Below, piece by piece: positions 45,463-57,752 of a DNA stretch of 64,000 nt. Source of the stretch: Blastobasis lacticolella (Eukaryota; Arthropoda; Insecta; Lepidoptera; Blastobasidae). A program made the translations under genes and the position numbers. A model generated the notes under the pieces. That model saw only the letters and a list, made by a program, of their open reading frames with translations. It made no database searches and was not told the DNA's origin. Position 1 is the first letter of the stretch. Every line of letters begins with the position of its first letter. Where the stretch lies: the NCBI GenBank assembly GCA_905147135.1, contig LR990045.1:14856173-14920172 (forward strand), in the 5' to 3' direction.

Positions 45463-46254
45463 TTCATTTTTTTAACACAACATAGGTAATATTTATTTAT
45501 TTTTTATTACAAGCATTATCATTTAGCTAATCCAATTCGGTAATGTTGACGTCAATATTAATTAACTTAATATAGTAATAGTAGTATTTAGGTACAGTTT
45601 CAGTATTTATAAAATTCGTAGAAATTACCCCAGAACGTACCTATACATCGCTACAATTAAACTGTATTTACCCACCCATTTACCTTCCTCCCTAATAAAG
45701 CAACAGTCACAACTTATTCCATCCAATTATGCCCTGCTTTCCCAAAGTGGCGTATGATTTGACCTTTTTTCGCTCCATCGAAGAAAGGACAAGGAATATT
45801 CCCTTCTTGCGGCCGAAGGACCCATATTTACGGCATATAATGCATTACCGGGTACGTAAGGTTGCTCTTGCACATTATCCACAGAAAGCGTGGAGGCGAT
45901 GAGCGAATTATTCAAAGAGCCACTTACTCGCGACGTATGTCAGGTCGCGATTACAGCGTCAGTGTAGCGACATCCCCAGGTAATGGAAAGAAAATATTGG
46001 CCATGCGACGTTTTGAGGCACCCTTGAGCCATATTTTATGCAGCGACACTAACGCGATACACTACGTGTTGGCTCAGCGAAAAGTGGCCACTAGAGCTAA
46101 TATTTATCAGGCGGGAGATATCATACAAAGCGGAATAGATGTAGGAGTGAGTCTTAGGTATAGAATGTCTAGTAAACGACTCGATTGTCTTATAGAGCGC
46201 GATCAAGATTTTCACTGAACTCTGGAACAAACCTTGAGGGCGAAACCAGAGGGC
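45463..46254. other. spacer, no gene seen
   Basis: Open frames of 60-118 codons at 45,727-46,230 overlap on opposite strands and carry no domain. Confidence 0.45.
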
Positions 46255-46345
46255 GAAGTTCGATCGAGTAAAAGAAAAATTCTACTTTGTAGTGATAGTA
46301 GACGTTTAGGAGACCCACAAAATGTTGGTGTGCGCGTGCACAGCA
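46255..46345 (-). repeat. 'GTGCACGGGCAGACC' repeat, copy 3
   Basis: On the minus strand it reads GTGCACGCGCACACCAAC, 'ttttgtgggtctcctaaa', 'gtctactatcactacaaagt', 'agaatttttcttttactcga', matching 26,155-26,245 block for block. Confidence 0.7.
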
Positions 46346-46692
46346 TAGCACAATTTTTTTTTTTTGTATTTAATACGTTAGTATACCATAATAATAGTAT
46401 GGGAAATGCTGTATAGAAAAGTTTTTTTTTTTAGTATTATAGACTGGCGTGAAAAAAGTGTACCCATAAACAACTGTTTTTGAATATGTAATTGGAACAT
46501 TACGCTATGAGTGTAGATAAAATAGTATTTCGAGTTCTTATTCCATGATATATTGTTTTAATAACTATGAAAATATCCTTAGAAAAAATATTGTTGGTAA
46601 ATATGAGCCTCATATTTCTTCTTCGACAATAAATGGCAGCTGTTGCATACGGCACCTCTACCTATAAGAAAAATAATAAAATCATCCCCCAT

Positions 46693-47010
46693 CTAAATGC
46701 TGACAACGCGGAGAAGCGACGCGGCGCCACGTGATAATAATAAAAGTAAAATGTGAATAATAACAGAGACAGCTAAGAACATAAAATAAAAAGAAATTTC
46801 TTCAGATATTTCGACTGTATCTACATAAGTTCTTAGTGTAAACAGGCAACTTTCAATCAACAACTGACCGTAAATACTGCTTTGTCCCTCTAAATACGAC
46901 AAGTAATAGACAAGTAATATTATGATAACTATACTTATAATATTATGTTTGATTAGTACTAACCCTTTTTTATAATTACTCAAATGCAGTGATGGAGATT
47001 CTAAGGTCAT
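46693..47010 (-). CDS. small two-helix membrane ORF, doubtful
   Basis: 105 codons, unspliced, no family recognised. Hydrophobic segments at about 23-40 (NIISIVIIILLVYYLSYL) and 75-94 (FYFMFLAVSVIIHILLLLL) flank a polar loop with one Cys and an acidic VDTVEISEE stretch. The ORF ends in a basic tail (LSRGAASLLRVV). The start context (TTAGATGACC) is poor. The composition is more gene-like than nearby AT frames, but no promoter, polyadenylation signal or homology is visible. It may equally be chance or a decayed exon. Confidence 0.25.
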   Translation of the reverse strand: MTLESPSLHLSNYKKGLVLIKHNIISIVIIILLVYYLSYLEGQSSIYGQLLIESCLFTLRTYVDTVEISEEISFYFMFLAVSVIIHILLLLLSRGAASLLRVVSI

Positions 47011-47387
47011 CTAAGTATTTAACAATCGTATCGGCTTCCTTCTCTCTGTCATTCTATTGTGGTCAAAATTTAAAAAATAACACGGTGTGAGGATTATATT
47101 GCTTTATGAGCTAGGTTCGTTTGTGTATCACTGACTTTCACATTTTACCGTTTTTTTTTTATACTAGCGTGTACTAAAGTTTAGACTTATAGGCCCATAC
47201 GCCAAATCTCAAAACTTAGCTTTTAATAATTACTTAACTCACATGAATTATTCTCTCTTCTCTTTTTAAAGTTAGATTTTAATAATGATAAAAATTATTG
47301 ATATCCTCATTATAAGATAACTACCATATCAAATTAACAGAAAACAAAAACAACTAAATGCTTACCCAATGCTTATGCTTATGCTTA

Positions 47388-47411
47388 TTAATAATAATAA
47401 TAATAATAATC
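47388..47411. repeat. (TAA)8 microsatellite
   Basis: Eight TAA units lie directly against the tail end of the minus-strand SINE at 47,412-47,644 and are likely its 3' repeat tail. Confidence 0.9.
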
Positions 47412-47644
47412 GTGGACAAATTCACACAGCGCCATCTAGCCCCAAAGTAAGCAAAGCTTGTGTTATGGGTGCTAGATAACTGATAAACTACTTATATACT
47501 TTTAAATATATACTTATTATACATAGAACACCCGGACCCGTAACAGAAATTTATATTCATCGTTTCAATTTCTGCCCGACCGGGAATCGAACCCGGGACC
47601 TCTTGCGTGGCAGACCGGCTTTTGACCACTGAACCACTCAGGTC
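47412..47644 (-). mobile_element. second tRNA-derived SINE family, copy 2
   Basis: On the minus strand it starts GACCTGAGTGGTTCAGTGG (A box) and has GGTTCGATTCCC (B box), then 'tttctgttacgggtccggg', 'cagttatctagcacccataa' and 'caagctttgcttactttggg', ending in the (TAA) tail. The tRNA part is well preserved, but the sequence runs straight into the SINE body instead of an acceptor end. Confidence 0.85.
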
Positions 47645-48860
47645 GTCAAATTATTGATACCTGAGATAAATCGCCCAGTTGCATATTTAATAAAACCACC
47701 TACTTACTATACCAAAAACCCGTTAACAGATACCTATGTCAATTAGATAATTATCAACCACAGATGCCGCCCAACGCAAGAATATTCACGTATAGATATC
47801 AACCATCTCGACTGCAGTCAATAAACCGAGTAGCCATGTCAACTGTCCAGCTGTCATAATAGATTTGATGCTCAGATAAATGTCCGGTCCAGAGAGTATT
47901 AAAGTGTAACGGTCGATATAATCGTTGTGTGGATGAACTTACTTACTGCTATTGGCACTCTCTTACTGTAGATTATCCTACTGATATGATATTATAAGTA
48001 GATAATCCTATTATAATACGGCCGTGTGGTATCTAACGAGAGTAGATAAGGTAAAATTTATGCACTAAAAGTGCATTGGCGGACTTAAAGCTACAGTAGT
48101 CTTATCTACCAGTCAATCATGAAAAAATCTGATCGATAAAGGTAGGCGGTGAGGAAGACACTATGAGATAAGGGGGAGGGAATACTTTACAATTTAAAAA
48201 CTTTAATATATATCATTTTATATACATATAAAAGATAAAGATGAACAACAAATACAATGGTAATGCACTAAAATCTTCTACACGGGTTGGTAGGTACAAG
48301 GCGACTATCCTTCGTGCCAAATTAATTAGCAATAGCGTGTGTTGAAATCACGATGAACTACTAACATTATTTCATGACCAATATAAAATTTTATAACAAA
48401 TAAATCTGTAATAAACTTTTTATTTCGTTCAATTGTAACGAATAAGACTATTTATAGCGTACAGCTATCGCTTTTACCACTTACACATAAGTTCTGATCA
48501 AGATATCAATGTCCGCTATTGCCAGTCTATTTGGCACGAACTATAATGTAAATTAATGTAATATAAAATGGACAGAAACATTATCGTGTACACACCAACT
48601 TGTAGAGACTTAAGGAAGACAGGAAATATTAAGTTACGGATATAGCAGGTATGTGAAAATGCATAATACTGATTCCCTAATATATGTAATACTTCATACA
48701 TAACCTTACCCTTTATATATTTTTCCGTTGTTAAGTACGAACAGACCACCGGGGCGTAATAGCACGTAGGTGTGAAGAACACATCCCTTCCAATTTGCGA
48801 TAATAGTCAAGATATTAGAGCTTTCTTACTAGATGTTAGAGATTCACACTTTCCTCTATT
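47645..48860. other. spacer, no gene seen
   Basis: AT-rich. The 88-codon minus frame at 48,516-48,782 has no domain. Confidence 0.5.
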
Positions 48861-48869
48861 TTTCCCATA

Positions 48870-49075
48870 TGGCCCCAAATAAGGTTGACCCCGTGGCCTG
48901 CGGCGGGGGCAGACGGGGCAATCTCTCTAAGTGGCCTCCGGGAGTCTTATCAGGCTTTATTAGTTATTTATTCTCGCGTACGGCGGCTTCCATGTAAATT
49001 GCATTGTCTCCCCGACTATGGAATACAAATTGCCTCGGCTAAATTAGAGAGACGGAAAGTAGCACATTTTTATTT
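48870..49075. promoter_or_regulatory. possible conserved non-coding element
   Basis: A sharply bounded, repeat-free block with balanced GC ('ctaagtggcctccgggagtc', 'ggctttattagttatttatt', 'gtctccccgactatggaata') inside AT-rich DNA, with no open frame of quality. It has the look of conserved regulatory DNA, on composition only. Confidence 0.25.
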
Positions 49076-52000
49076 CCAACAATCAATAAAGCTTTTGCTA
49101 ACTTGAGTGGGTACTATGTTATGTGTAATGTTACAAAATCATTATTGCTGTTGGCGGTGAAGGGATAAGGTAGCCGCCAATGTTGGCAAGCGAAGATGGT
49201 GAAGATGGAAAAGGTAATTACCCACCTGGCCGGGTGTTGTGACCAGGGCGCCAGGGGTCCGACAGTTGACCGTCGGAAGTGTATTCAAGCCGGGAAATGG
49301 GTCAAATTTAACTTGCAAGATTTTATTTTGAACAAACATGGGGACATATGAAACTAAATTAAACCGTGTAAGAAATACCGCTTCGGCCGTTTATAGAACC
49401 AGAGTTTCGTAACACTCATGCAAATTATTTTGACAACCCTATCCAGACCTTGTTTAACTTTACTGGGAAGTTTGCATTAAACTTTTATGAGTTCATTGAC
49501 GTACGCTCATAATAATAATGAATTATTACGGTTATAATATGACCAATATTTACCTCACTTTTATTATATTAGGTACTAGCATTCCATCCGCGAATCGGCC
49601 GTGTGGACTACACGTTATATTCGTGAAGTGAGCGGATAAAAAGTAGCCTGTGTGTTATTCCAGACCCTAATCCAACAACCTACCAAATTTCATCCAAATC
49701 CGTTTATCCATTTAGGCGTGAAGAGATAACAAACACACACATAAACACACAAAAACTTTCGTATTTATAAAATTGTATGTAAATGAAGATACGCACTCAA
49801 TACTTTTGTTATTTTTTAGATAGTTACTTACATAAATTACTTAATAGAGATTGTACAAATAAAAGTGATAATCACTAAACAAACCAAAATTGAATTTTAT
49901 ATCAATAACTATTGGTGTGTACCTACATAATATAATGTAACAGATATGACGAACATTTACGCTCCAAGTTTCGTAGAATCGTCTACCAAAATAAATGCGG
50001 ATGATAGCACTTACGTTGACATTTATAGCTTTAATCTACTAGACTAGGATTATAAAGAGATACATGTCCTTTCCTTTCAAGTCGCATGGAGCTTATCAAA
50101 AACAACCACAATAAAAACATCAGCTATCAAAAGATAGAAACGAGCCATTTATATTTAGCGACAAAGAGAGTGTTAGTTAGTTTATTTTTAAATCAATTCA
50201 ATATGTTTACATCCCACATGGATAGAGATTGACGATTTGTTTCCTTTGTTGATTTTGTAATTTGCTAATTAAACCACATAAAAATATTCACCAGCCTGTC
50301 AATCGTTGGACAGTAGCTCGTCTCCCACAGTCTTAAGGAGGCGACCGGGGGACAGCTACTATCTAAGCTCGTGATTTGTAAGTACGGGAATTATTCTCAC
50401 TTAAACTCGTTTGTAATTCGAATTTTTTATGAATTTTACTATTGAATTTTGCAACCTAAATGTATGAATTGTAGATGTTATGGACGACAGTTACCACTTA
50501 TCATCAGGTGGGCTGTCTGCTCGTTTGTCACGGAATAGCATAAAAAAGGTTCATTCTTCGAATCGGATAGATCGGACACACGAGCAATGAGTAGAATCCA
50601 CTATTTTTAATAAGTTATTAAATATATTTTTTATTAGTTATTAGATAACTACTCCGATGTGTTGCACTCCATAAATTCACACCAAAACGCCACCACTCAC
50701 ACCACAACGCCACGCCTTTTCGCCATCAGGGTAGATAGAACTCCAAAACGCGACACGTCAGCCATCAACGTCACGACAAAATCGGTCGTCGCGTGTAAAC
50801 GTCCCCAGGGCGTCCCATAAAACGTGTATTTAATAGCGTGTACCGCGCTATCTGGCGACACGACGGCCGATATCGATGCGCCGACGCCGGTAGCTGCCGT
50901 TGACAGCCCGAGATAAGACCGAGACAGCGCCCACGCGGCTAAGGTGCGTTCTTAGGGACTATCACTCACAGTAGATTACTAGAAAAAATATCTAACAACA
51001 TACTAACAACACATCGCAACCATTTTTCTTTTTTTTTATTGGCTAGGAACGGACGGAAAGGGTCACCATAGTCCAAGAGATCAGCAACCTAAGAAGGATG
51101 TGGTAGCGGCCTTTGAGGCAGGTATGGAGGTTCCCCAAGTTACAGTGGAAAGAAAATACATAGGGAGGGAAGATAATTCTAAATCTTGCACGTGCTAAGA
51201 TTGAATGGGAACTATTTAGATAAGCATAGAATAGTCAAGTTACACCATAATCCTCATCATCACTTACAGGTGGATAAATGCTTGGTAATTTTAATTATTC
51301 TCAACTTCCCACTTTGACACCCAAAAAGGTGCCGAGTTGGAACTTTTATAAGAATCTTCAAGAGCTCATAACTTGAACCTTACCATCGCTTTCCATCAGA
51401 TATAAAGAGGTCAAAATGTGAGCACATTATATTTAAAAACAATGACTATTGTTCGAACCATTCGATTTATCTCTCGACATATCATAGTTATCTGATAAAG
51501 CTATCGCTGGAGCTATCGAGCGGATTGCGATAAGCCACGTTATTAATCGGATTGTAAGTGACTGTAGTAAATAATATTCCTGTCTATTTCATAGTGGCTT
51601 CATCCTCATTGTAAAATAGTAAACTAGTTCAATCGACAATCACGTCAATTTTGTTGCACAATAAACTACAATATAGCATTTGGTTCCTCTAGTCCCGTTA
51701 GTGTATTTGATCGCACTTCTATGGGAGCACGAATCCTAATCAAATAAGTCCCAAGTGGAGTGTTCCGAGTGTTACGACCGTGAATGTAAACGCAGCTCAA
51801 CCCCACAACTGCGGTCTACGACGTAACTTACGTAACGACTGACGACTTTCCTATTTATCTAATTGTCTCTGCTAGTAACCGAGTGCTAACGAGAAGGATC
51901 ATGACGTCTAGAGATAGTGCTCGTGAAATGTTTACGTAAGTAGGTGTTGTGAATGAACGAAAGAGTTACTTAACAAAAACTTAAGCAAAAATTCCCTGGT

Positions 52001-53262
52001 GGTCATAGGACTACCGGTGAGTTGTCAAAATTCTCGGTACTATTGGTGCCCGGGTGCCAAGTGACTCTATCACCTAACATCTAGTTTGTTTGGCTTGGTT
52101 GAGCATTTTGTGGGAATTTTGTGCCGAAAGTGCATTCGTTTCTTACGGTCGAATTTAGCGAAACGTTCGACTAAGAAATAAAATTGAATAAAACATTTTA
52201 TTTACGCTCTATGCTTGAATAATCCTTAGAAGGCTCAAGCTGAACTACGGACTAATAGACCGTAAGTGCATAGTTTCGAACGACAATATAAAACTACTAC
52301 ACAGTCTTAGATATCAAAGTACCTCAAAACCTCCAAGCAGTTTCCATAATCACCGTATCACGACCCAATCACAAAGCCACCGTAACTCAAAATAATCTAA
52401 CAGAACAGGATAGAGATTGAGTAAACAATTCGAGCAAACATTTGCCTGATGTAATAACAGACTGGGCCGAGTGCCACCCCAGGTTAACGAGTCATATTTA
52501 TAAGCCCTTCACGTCACATCCGAGTTGCCGCAAATAAACAAACGTAGCCAAGAGTTATGTCGTTTACTTTACCTTCTTTGAGCGACCATTTCTAATGAGG
52601 AAGGCTTAGAGGACCAAGTCCCGGTCTCTTTTGAAGAGAAATCGAGTTTAAAGCAAGCTAATGATGTACCGGCAAGAAAAAATGTATCAAAAAGTTTTCA
52701 CCTTGTTCGGATTTTGTATAAACGTGACCTCACTTCAATTTCGGGACTTTTCCAGGATTTATCGAGTTGTTTGGGTACGGAATGGAACATTTTACTCCGT
52801 TGTACATAAATGATGATAACTCATCGTTTTAGGCGTACCTTAAAGTGGCATACTAGGTTAACATATTGTTAGCACTATAAAGTTGATAATAGAACTGAAG
52901 GCCTTCTGTGTTTTGCTTGTGATGATGATGAATAATTTATATGCTCACATCGTATTTCCATCACGTAGACTGTCTGGTCTGTTTGTAGTGTAAAGAAAAG
53001 AATATGTAAACCTAAAAACAGAAACAAATTTACAATTTGATAATGCGTATTGGACTTAAATGGAAGATTTCGTGTTCGATAAGAAGAAAATTGTTACTTT
53101 GGTACTTAAAATAACAAAATGGACCTTGAATTGAAATGTTATCTATGCGTTATTTATAAGTAGGTACCTACTTAGATACACACGCGATAAGATTAACGTA
53201 GTATATCCATACTATTAGTAATCGACTAAAGCAAGGCGCCATTTTAGATATCACTACATATT
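49076..53262. other. 4 kb of non-coding DNA
   Basis: No gene. 49,291-49,325 carries the tail of the repeat split by the BEL element. 49,575-49,775 is another common moth repeat ('ctagcattccatccgcg', 'caaatttcatccaaatccgt'). 50,740-50,950 is CpG-rich. 52,385-52,640 is a repeat-free mixed-GC block. Nothing else is recognised. Confidence 0.5.
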
Positions 53263-53441
53263 ATAAAACAAAGTCCCTCGCCGCGTCTGTCTGTCTGTTC
53301 GCGATAAACTCAAAAACTACTGAACGGATTTGTATACGATTTTCACCAAAAGAAAGAATGATTCATGAGGAAGAGTTAGGTTATCATTTGTTAAGATTAC
53401 TACCCGTGCGAAACCGCGGCGGACCGCTAGTAGATTATAAA
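53263..53441 (-). repeat. 'CTAGTGGACC' repeat, minus copy
   Basis: The reverse complement begins CTACTAGCGGTCCGCCGCGG, runs through 'cttcctcatgaatcattctt' and 'acaaatccgttcagtagttt', and ends GGGACTTTGTTTTATAATATG. Same family as 28,644. Confidence 0.7.
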
Positions 53442-53745
53442 TTTATGTTTGCGACTATATGCGTTTACATACAAACCTGTCACGTTGACATTGCCACAAA
53501 CATGTGACATGAGAGTTTTGTATGAAATGACAGGTGTGTGACTAGACAGTGAGGGTGCCGTAGGTTATTAAAGTCACTTTTGTTTTTGGTCACTATTATG
53601 TGGCTGAAAAGCGAAACTGCCAAGAGAATGTAATACCGATCGGTTTATTTTACTTCCAGAACCCAAACAATAGGATAATATGTAAGTAATGTCGCTACGA
53701 AAAGTCGAAATTAGGATAACTAAAACAATTTTTTTTGTGCCAGTT

Positions 53746-53870
53746 TGTGCACGGGCAGACCAACGTTTTCTCCTATCCCTCTACTATCGCTAGTATATAC
53801 AAAGTGGAATTTTTCTTGTACATGATGACGTATAATACGTACTGCGCCCTCATAGTCTATACGGTTGTAA
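53746..53870 (+). repeat. 'GTGCACGGGCAGACC' repeat, copy 2
   Basis: GTGCACGGGCAGACCAACG, 'ctctactatcgctagtatat', 'tggaatttttcttgtacatg', 'gcgccctcatagtctatacg' match copy 1 in order. Confidence 0.7.
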
Positions 53871-53953
53871 ATTGTGAGATGCTTGTGATCTTTACAATCT
53901 TTATCCCCTTCTCTATTTTTCATTGCTTACTAAATTAAACTGGCGACATCTTT

Positions 53954-53987
53954 ACGAAATATCCGGAGGTATCTCCGGATATTTCGT
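53954..53987. repeat. perfect 15-bp inverted repeat, 4-base loop
   Basis: acgaaatatccggag (53954-53968) and ctccggatatttcgt (53973-53987) are exact inverted copies separated by GTAT, a strong cruciform-type or protein-binding palindrome. Confidence 0.9.
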
Positions 53988-54118
53988 TGTTTTGTTTGCT
54001 TTATTTAGATACGTATATCAAAGTAACGTAAACGGCACGTAACATATGACTAATATAATGACAACGCAATATTTGGCCAAGACAAAATACGCTTTACCTA
54101 AACAAACACAATATTATC

Positions 54119-54325
54119 TACTAGTGGACACGGCGCGACTTCCTTGGCGTACGTACACCTACTTTACCCTGCCTAGGGTAGGTTTCTTGCTTTTAAAAAT
54201 CACTCTATCTATTGTTGAAATCCGCATTAAAATCCGTTGCGTAGTTTAAAAGATATAATCGTACATAGGTAGATACATACATAGGGACAGACGACAGCGA
54301 GAAGCGACTTGCTATTATACAATGT
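54119..54325 (+). repeat. 'CTAGTGGACC' repeat, copy 3
   Basis: CTACTAGTGGACACGGCGCG, 'aatcactctatctattgttg', 'atccgttgcgtagtttaaaa' and 'agcgacttgctattatacaa'. Followed by TATTG repeats at 54,342-54,361. Confidence 0.75.
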
Positions 54326-54428
54326 ATTTGATTTTGTATTTGTATTGTATTGTATTGTATAGATTCAAACATTACATTGTATTGTGTGGATTTACACAGG
54401 TTTCAACTCTTTCAAAATATTCTTAGAC

Positions 54429-54600
54429 TAGCTGGCCCGCCGCGACTTTGTTCGCATGTTGTCCTTCCGCATAAACCTTCCTCTTGAATCACTCTATCTA
54501 CTGTAAAAACTTAGTTTAAAAGATCTAAGCGCACATACATAGATACAGCGAGACAAACGGCGGGGAGCGATTTTGTTTTATACTATGTAATAAAGATTAT
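54429..54600 (+). repeat. 'CTAGTGGACC' repeat, copy 4
   Basis: GACTAGCTGGCCCGCCGCGA, 'cctcttgaatcactctatct', 'gcgattttgttttatactat'. Lies about 100 bp from copy 3 in the same orientation. Confidence 0.75.
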
Positions 54601-54829
54601 GCGCTAAGATGTCGAGTTTATCCTTGGGTATCCTCATCCCTAAATAGTATAGATTAAATTCTCTTTCCGCGTCTGTCGCTAACACCACCTAAACCACGCA
54701 ACGTATTTTGAAGTGGGTTTCACTATCAGTTATAGTGACATAAACTTATTTGACTCGGTAACGGTGTCGCTGTTGTAGAAATAACATGACATTTCAGAAT
54801 TACGAGAATTAGTTCCAGTTTCGGCCACC

Positions 54830-55985
54830 AAACGAAAGGCCAGACAAACGAAAATTATTAATTTTAAACAGAGATATAAGCACGTACATATAATACAAGA
54901 GACAAATGAAACAAAATTCCTAGGATTGTATTTAGATAGGAATATGAATTGGCATTCTCACAAAAAAAACGTATGTAACAGGATCAGCCAATCTTCATAC
55001 ACACTTTATAGACTAAGCAAACTAGCCAATAGGAAAACGTTGCTTGTGGCGTATAGCGGTCTTATAGTCTGCGTGCTCAGATATGGGATTATCTTCTGGC
55101 AACAGGAATTGATTCAGTATTTAAAGCACAGAAACGATGCATAAGGGCTATCTGTAACTTGCGACGTACTGATAGTTGTAAGCCTTTCTTTAAGGAACTA
55201 AATTTACTAACCATGCCGTCCTTATACGTTTACGAGGTTGCAGTGTTCGTACATACGAATATATTCCCAAGTGTGGAAAGTGCCCGGCGCCGCGACTAGT
55301 TACATTTACACCCTTGCAAAACGGCAATGTTTCACAAAAGTGTTTTTGCAATGGCCCCAAAAGTCTATAATGCCATACCGAAAATAATACGAGAAGCTGA
55401 AAGTCTGAACCGTTTTAAAACACAACTACAAAAGTATCTCGTAGAAAGAACGTTGTACACGGTAGAAGAACTTTCTGTAAGAACAAGAAGGTAGATAACA
55501 CTCTTGCGCCTATCTTTGAATATTTAATATGGTTGCTTTTTATTTTCTATTTTTTTTTATACATGTCTTGGCATCAAGATTTGTGTTTGTTTTTAGTATT
55601 GTTATTTTTATTGATTTGACAATGATTTATTTTAGTTACAATTATATTAAATGTACGACATGAAGGTTGATATGATATTTTAAAGTGTATTAGGCATTTG
55701 ACATTATTAATGTATATTTGACATTGTGTTTATATTGTTTTCAGTTTATTGTTTACCTAATTAATTACAGTTTGACATTGTTTATAAAATCATAATTAAA
55801 TTACCTTAAATTTGTACGCCGAATGGCAGGTCACAGTTGAGCACACTTATATCTAATGTAACATATTTTTACCTGTGTTACCACAAATTAAAAATAAATT
55901 AAAAATGAAATTAAGTTTGTGGTACTATAGATAAGTTCTTCCAGGTTTACTTTCCTGTAATACATGTTTATTATAGTTAATAAAA
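54830..55985 (+). pseudogene. LINE with RT C-terminus (CR1/jockey-like), broken
   Basis: Reads KFLGLYLDRNMNWHSHKKNV, SYTLYRLSKLANRKTLLVAY and VLRYGIIFW, the C-terminal end of the reverse transcriptase, then, after a frame change near 55,100, KAQKRCIRAICNLRRTDSCK, LLTMPSLYVYEVAVFVHTN and, after another, MAPKVYNAIPKIIREAESLN. About 490 bp of AT-rich 3' UTR follow. The 5' part, including the catalytic YADD-type box, is missing. The clade is inferred from the order of these motifs. Confidence 0.8.
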
Positions 55986-56025
55986 CCCAATTAAACCCAT
56001 GCGAAGCCGGGACGGGTCGCTAGTA
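55986..56025 (-). repeat. outer end of a 'CTAGTGGACC' copy, split by the LINE
   Basis: The reverse complement reads GACTACTAGCGACCCGTCCC then GGCTTCGCATGGG, the CTAG-end of the family. Matching internal sequence ('tctctttccgcgtctgtcgc', 'cacgcaacgtattttgaagt') lies at about 54,655-54,720, before the LINE. Confidence 0.5.
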
Positions 56026-57683
56026 GTCTACCTAAACAAAAATATATGAAAATAATAATACCTACAATTGTTTAAAAAATTTAATTTATTTTCCACAACA
56101 CGAAGGATACGGTTCTACACGAATTTTCAAAACGTTAAACCATATTTTTTCTTTCATAAAGACAGTTTACAGTCGATCAAAACCCCAACAATGCTCAACA
56201 ATGTTTGCTTTAATTAAACTGCGTGAGCTAAAGAAACTATCCTTGCAATAAATAATAGCTGGAGGGACTCTCTCGGGATAATTCGCAGCAGCTTGCCCCT
56301 ACCTACCTCAAGGCACGCGGAATTCAATAAGGTTTTGATTGTTGCTCAGATTGGCCGGCATCCCCGGCATCCCCTCGGGGACGCGTGATCCATCTAGTCT
56401 AATGTATTTATGGCCTTTTGTTTAGTAACCGGTCTAAAGTTTCTAGATAATAAACTGTGAGGTAATGTAACTATTTTAGGTGCTACAATAGGTTGTAATT
56501 TAGCAAAGTATTTTGGCAAGGTTGCGGTTAGCTGTCCCCCAAAATATTATCAGCTGTTATTTTTAGTTTTACTAAATTAGTTAAACAAACTATGCAGTTC
56601 ACTATCATAGTACGTGCGTGACGATATAAGTGTATATCGTTTAGAAATTAGTGCGTCGTTAAGGAGCAACTGAACCTTAACTAGTACATTATGATAGCAA
56701 CAATAAAGCTGTATCGCTGTGGTATCTAATCATTCGAACAGCGCAGTTAGGCCCACGCCTCTCGACGCAGCCCTAAACAATCCTCAGTTGAACGATTGCA
56801 AATTACTCCACCCTGTAGACGGGATAGATAAACGCGAACACCCGCTATAAACGCGGATTAAACGCAATTGGTTCACGTCTAACGGAATTGGGAAAATATT
56901 TATCATTCAAATGGGGAAACAAGCCGGCGTACTACGGAATATTATCAAGATCCGCCAAATTGTTGTTTGAATATTGATCGATTCCGATTATCTGGATAGT
57001 TTAAGGAAATTGAATTCGCCGCGCCCGTGTACCTCGTGCGAAGACACATTATTACAGCTATCAGATTAAAATTATCTCGACGACTTCTTATATTTATCTT
57101 GAGTTAATGTGCCCATGTATTTTACCAATGTAAAAAACTATCTAAACTACGATTAAGACTAAGGAAGAGCGGCTCTCCCGACACAGACAATCATTGTCAC
57201 ATTTTTTATGAAATAAATATTATTTTTATTTTTATTTAATGTTTCCCCGTTGTCAAATTAGTAATGAATTTCGCTTATCCGAGTTTAATCCTGCAACGTA
57301 GACATAGATCAAACAATTTTACCTCCTTATCTCTATAATCACCATTACATTGCTTTTCTTTTCTATTTTATTCTAGTTTAAATCACTCCATAACCCACTC
57401 TAAGTGCAAGACGACATATCTTATTCCGTGACTCGTTCAAACCAGAGCAGTGCTGTCTCGCAACTGATCTATAAAGATAGAGGGCCCAATAGGTAATTGA
57501 GGAGATTCCCGCGCTTTACGTGCCATTCGTCGCCCACGCACGGCGCGCGCCTGATTTAGAGGACTGCACTCTCTTGAAGGTCTGTCGAAGCAGACGAGAT
57601 CGCTTGTAAGACTGGATGTGAGAGAAGAGTAGAGTATAGCAAGTCTTTTTGACTTATGAGTGTCGTACATGGCGTATCATCGT
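56026..57683. other. non-coding; possible regulatory block at 56,860-57,065
   Basis: No gene. 56,860-57,065 has mixed GC, no repeat, and several homeodomain- and GATA-like sites (cgattatctgg, gatcgattccgatt). The 77-codon minus frame at 57,437-57,670 has no domain. Confidence 0.45.
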
Positions 57684-57752
57684 TTTGGCGTTAATGTCCC
57701 GGTTGTGGTCCCGCGCAGAAAGCCCGGGGTTAGCAATGACCATGATCCACAT
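57684..57752 (-). mobile_element. tRNA-Ser-type SINE, copy E (tail fragment)
   Basis: 'ttggcgttaatgtcccggtt', 'gcccggggttagcaatgacc' and 'atgatcca' match the tail end of copy C. Confidence 0.7.

Noticed and set aside
47581..47644. tRNA gene on the minus strand
   Set aside because: Both internal promoter boxes are good, but there is no acceptor-stem partner. The same sequence heads another SINE copy at 21,966.
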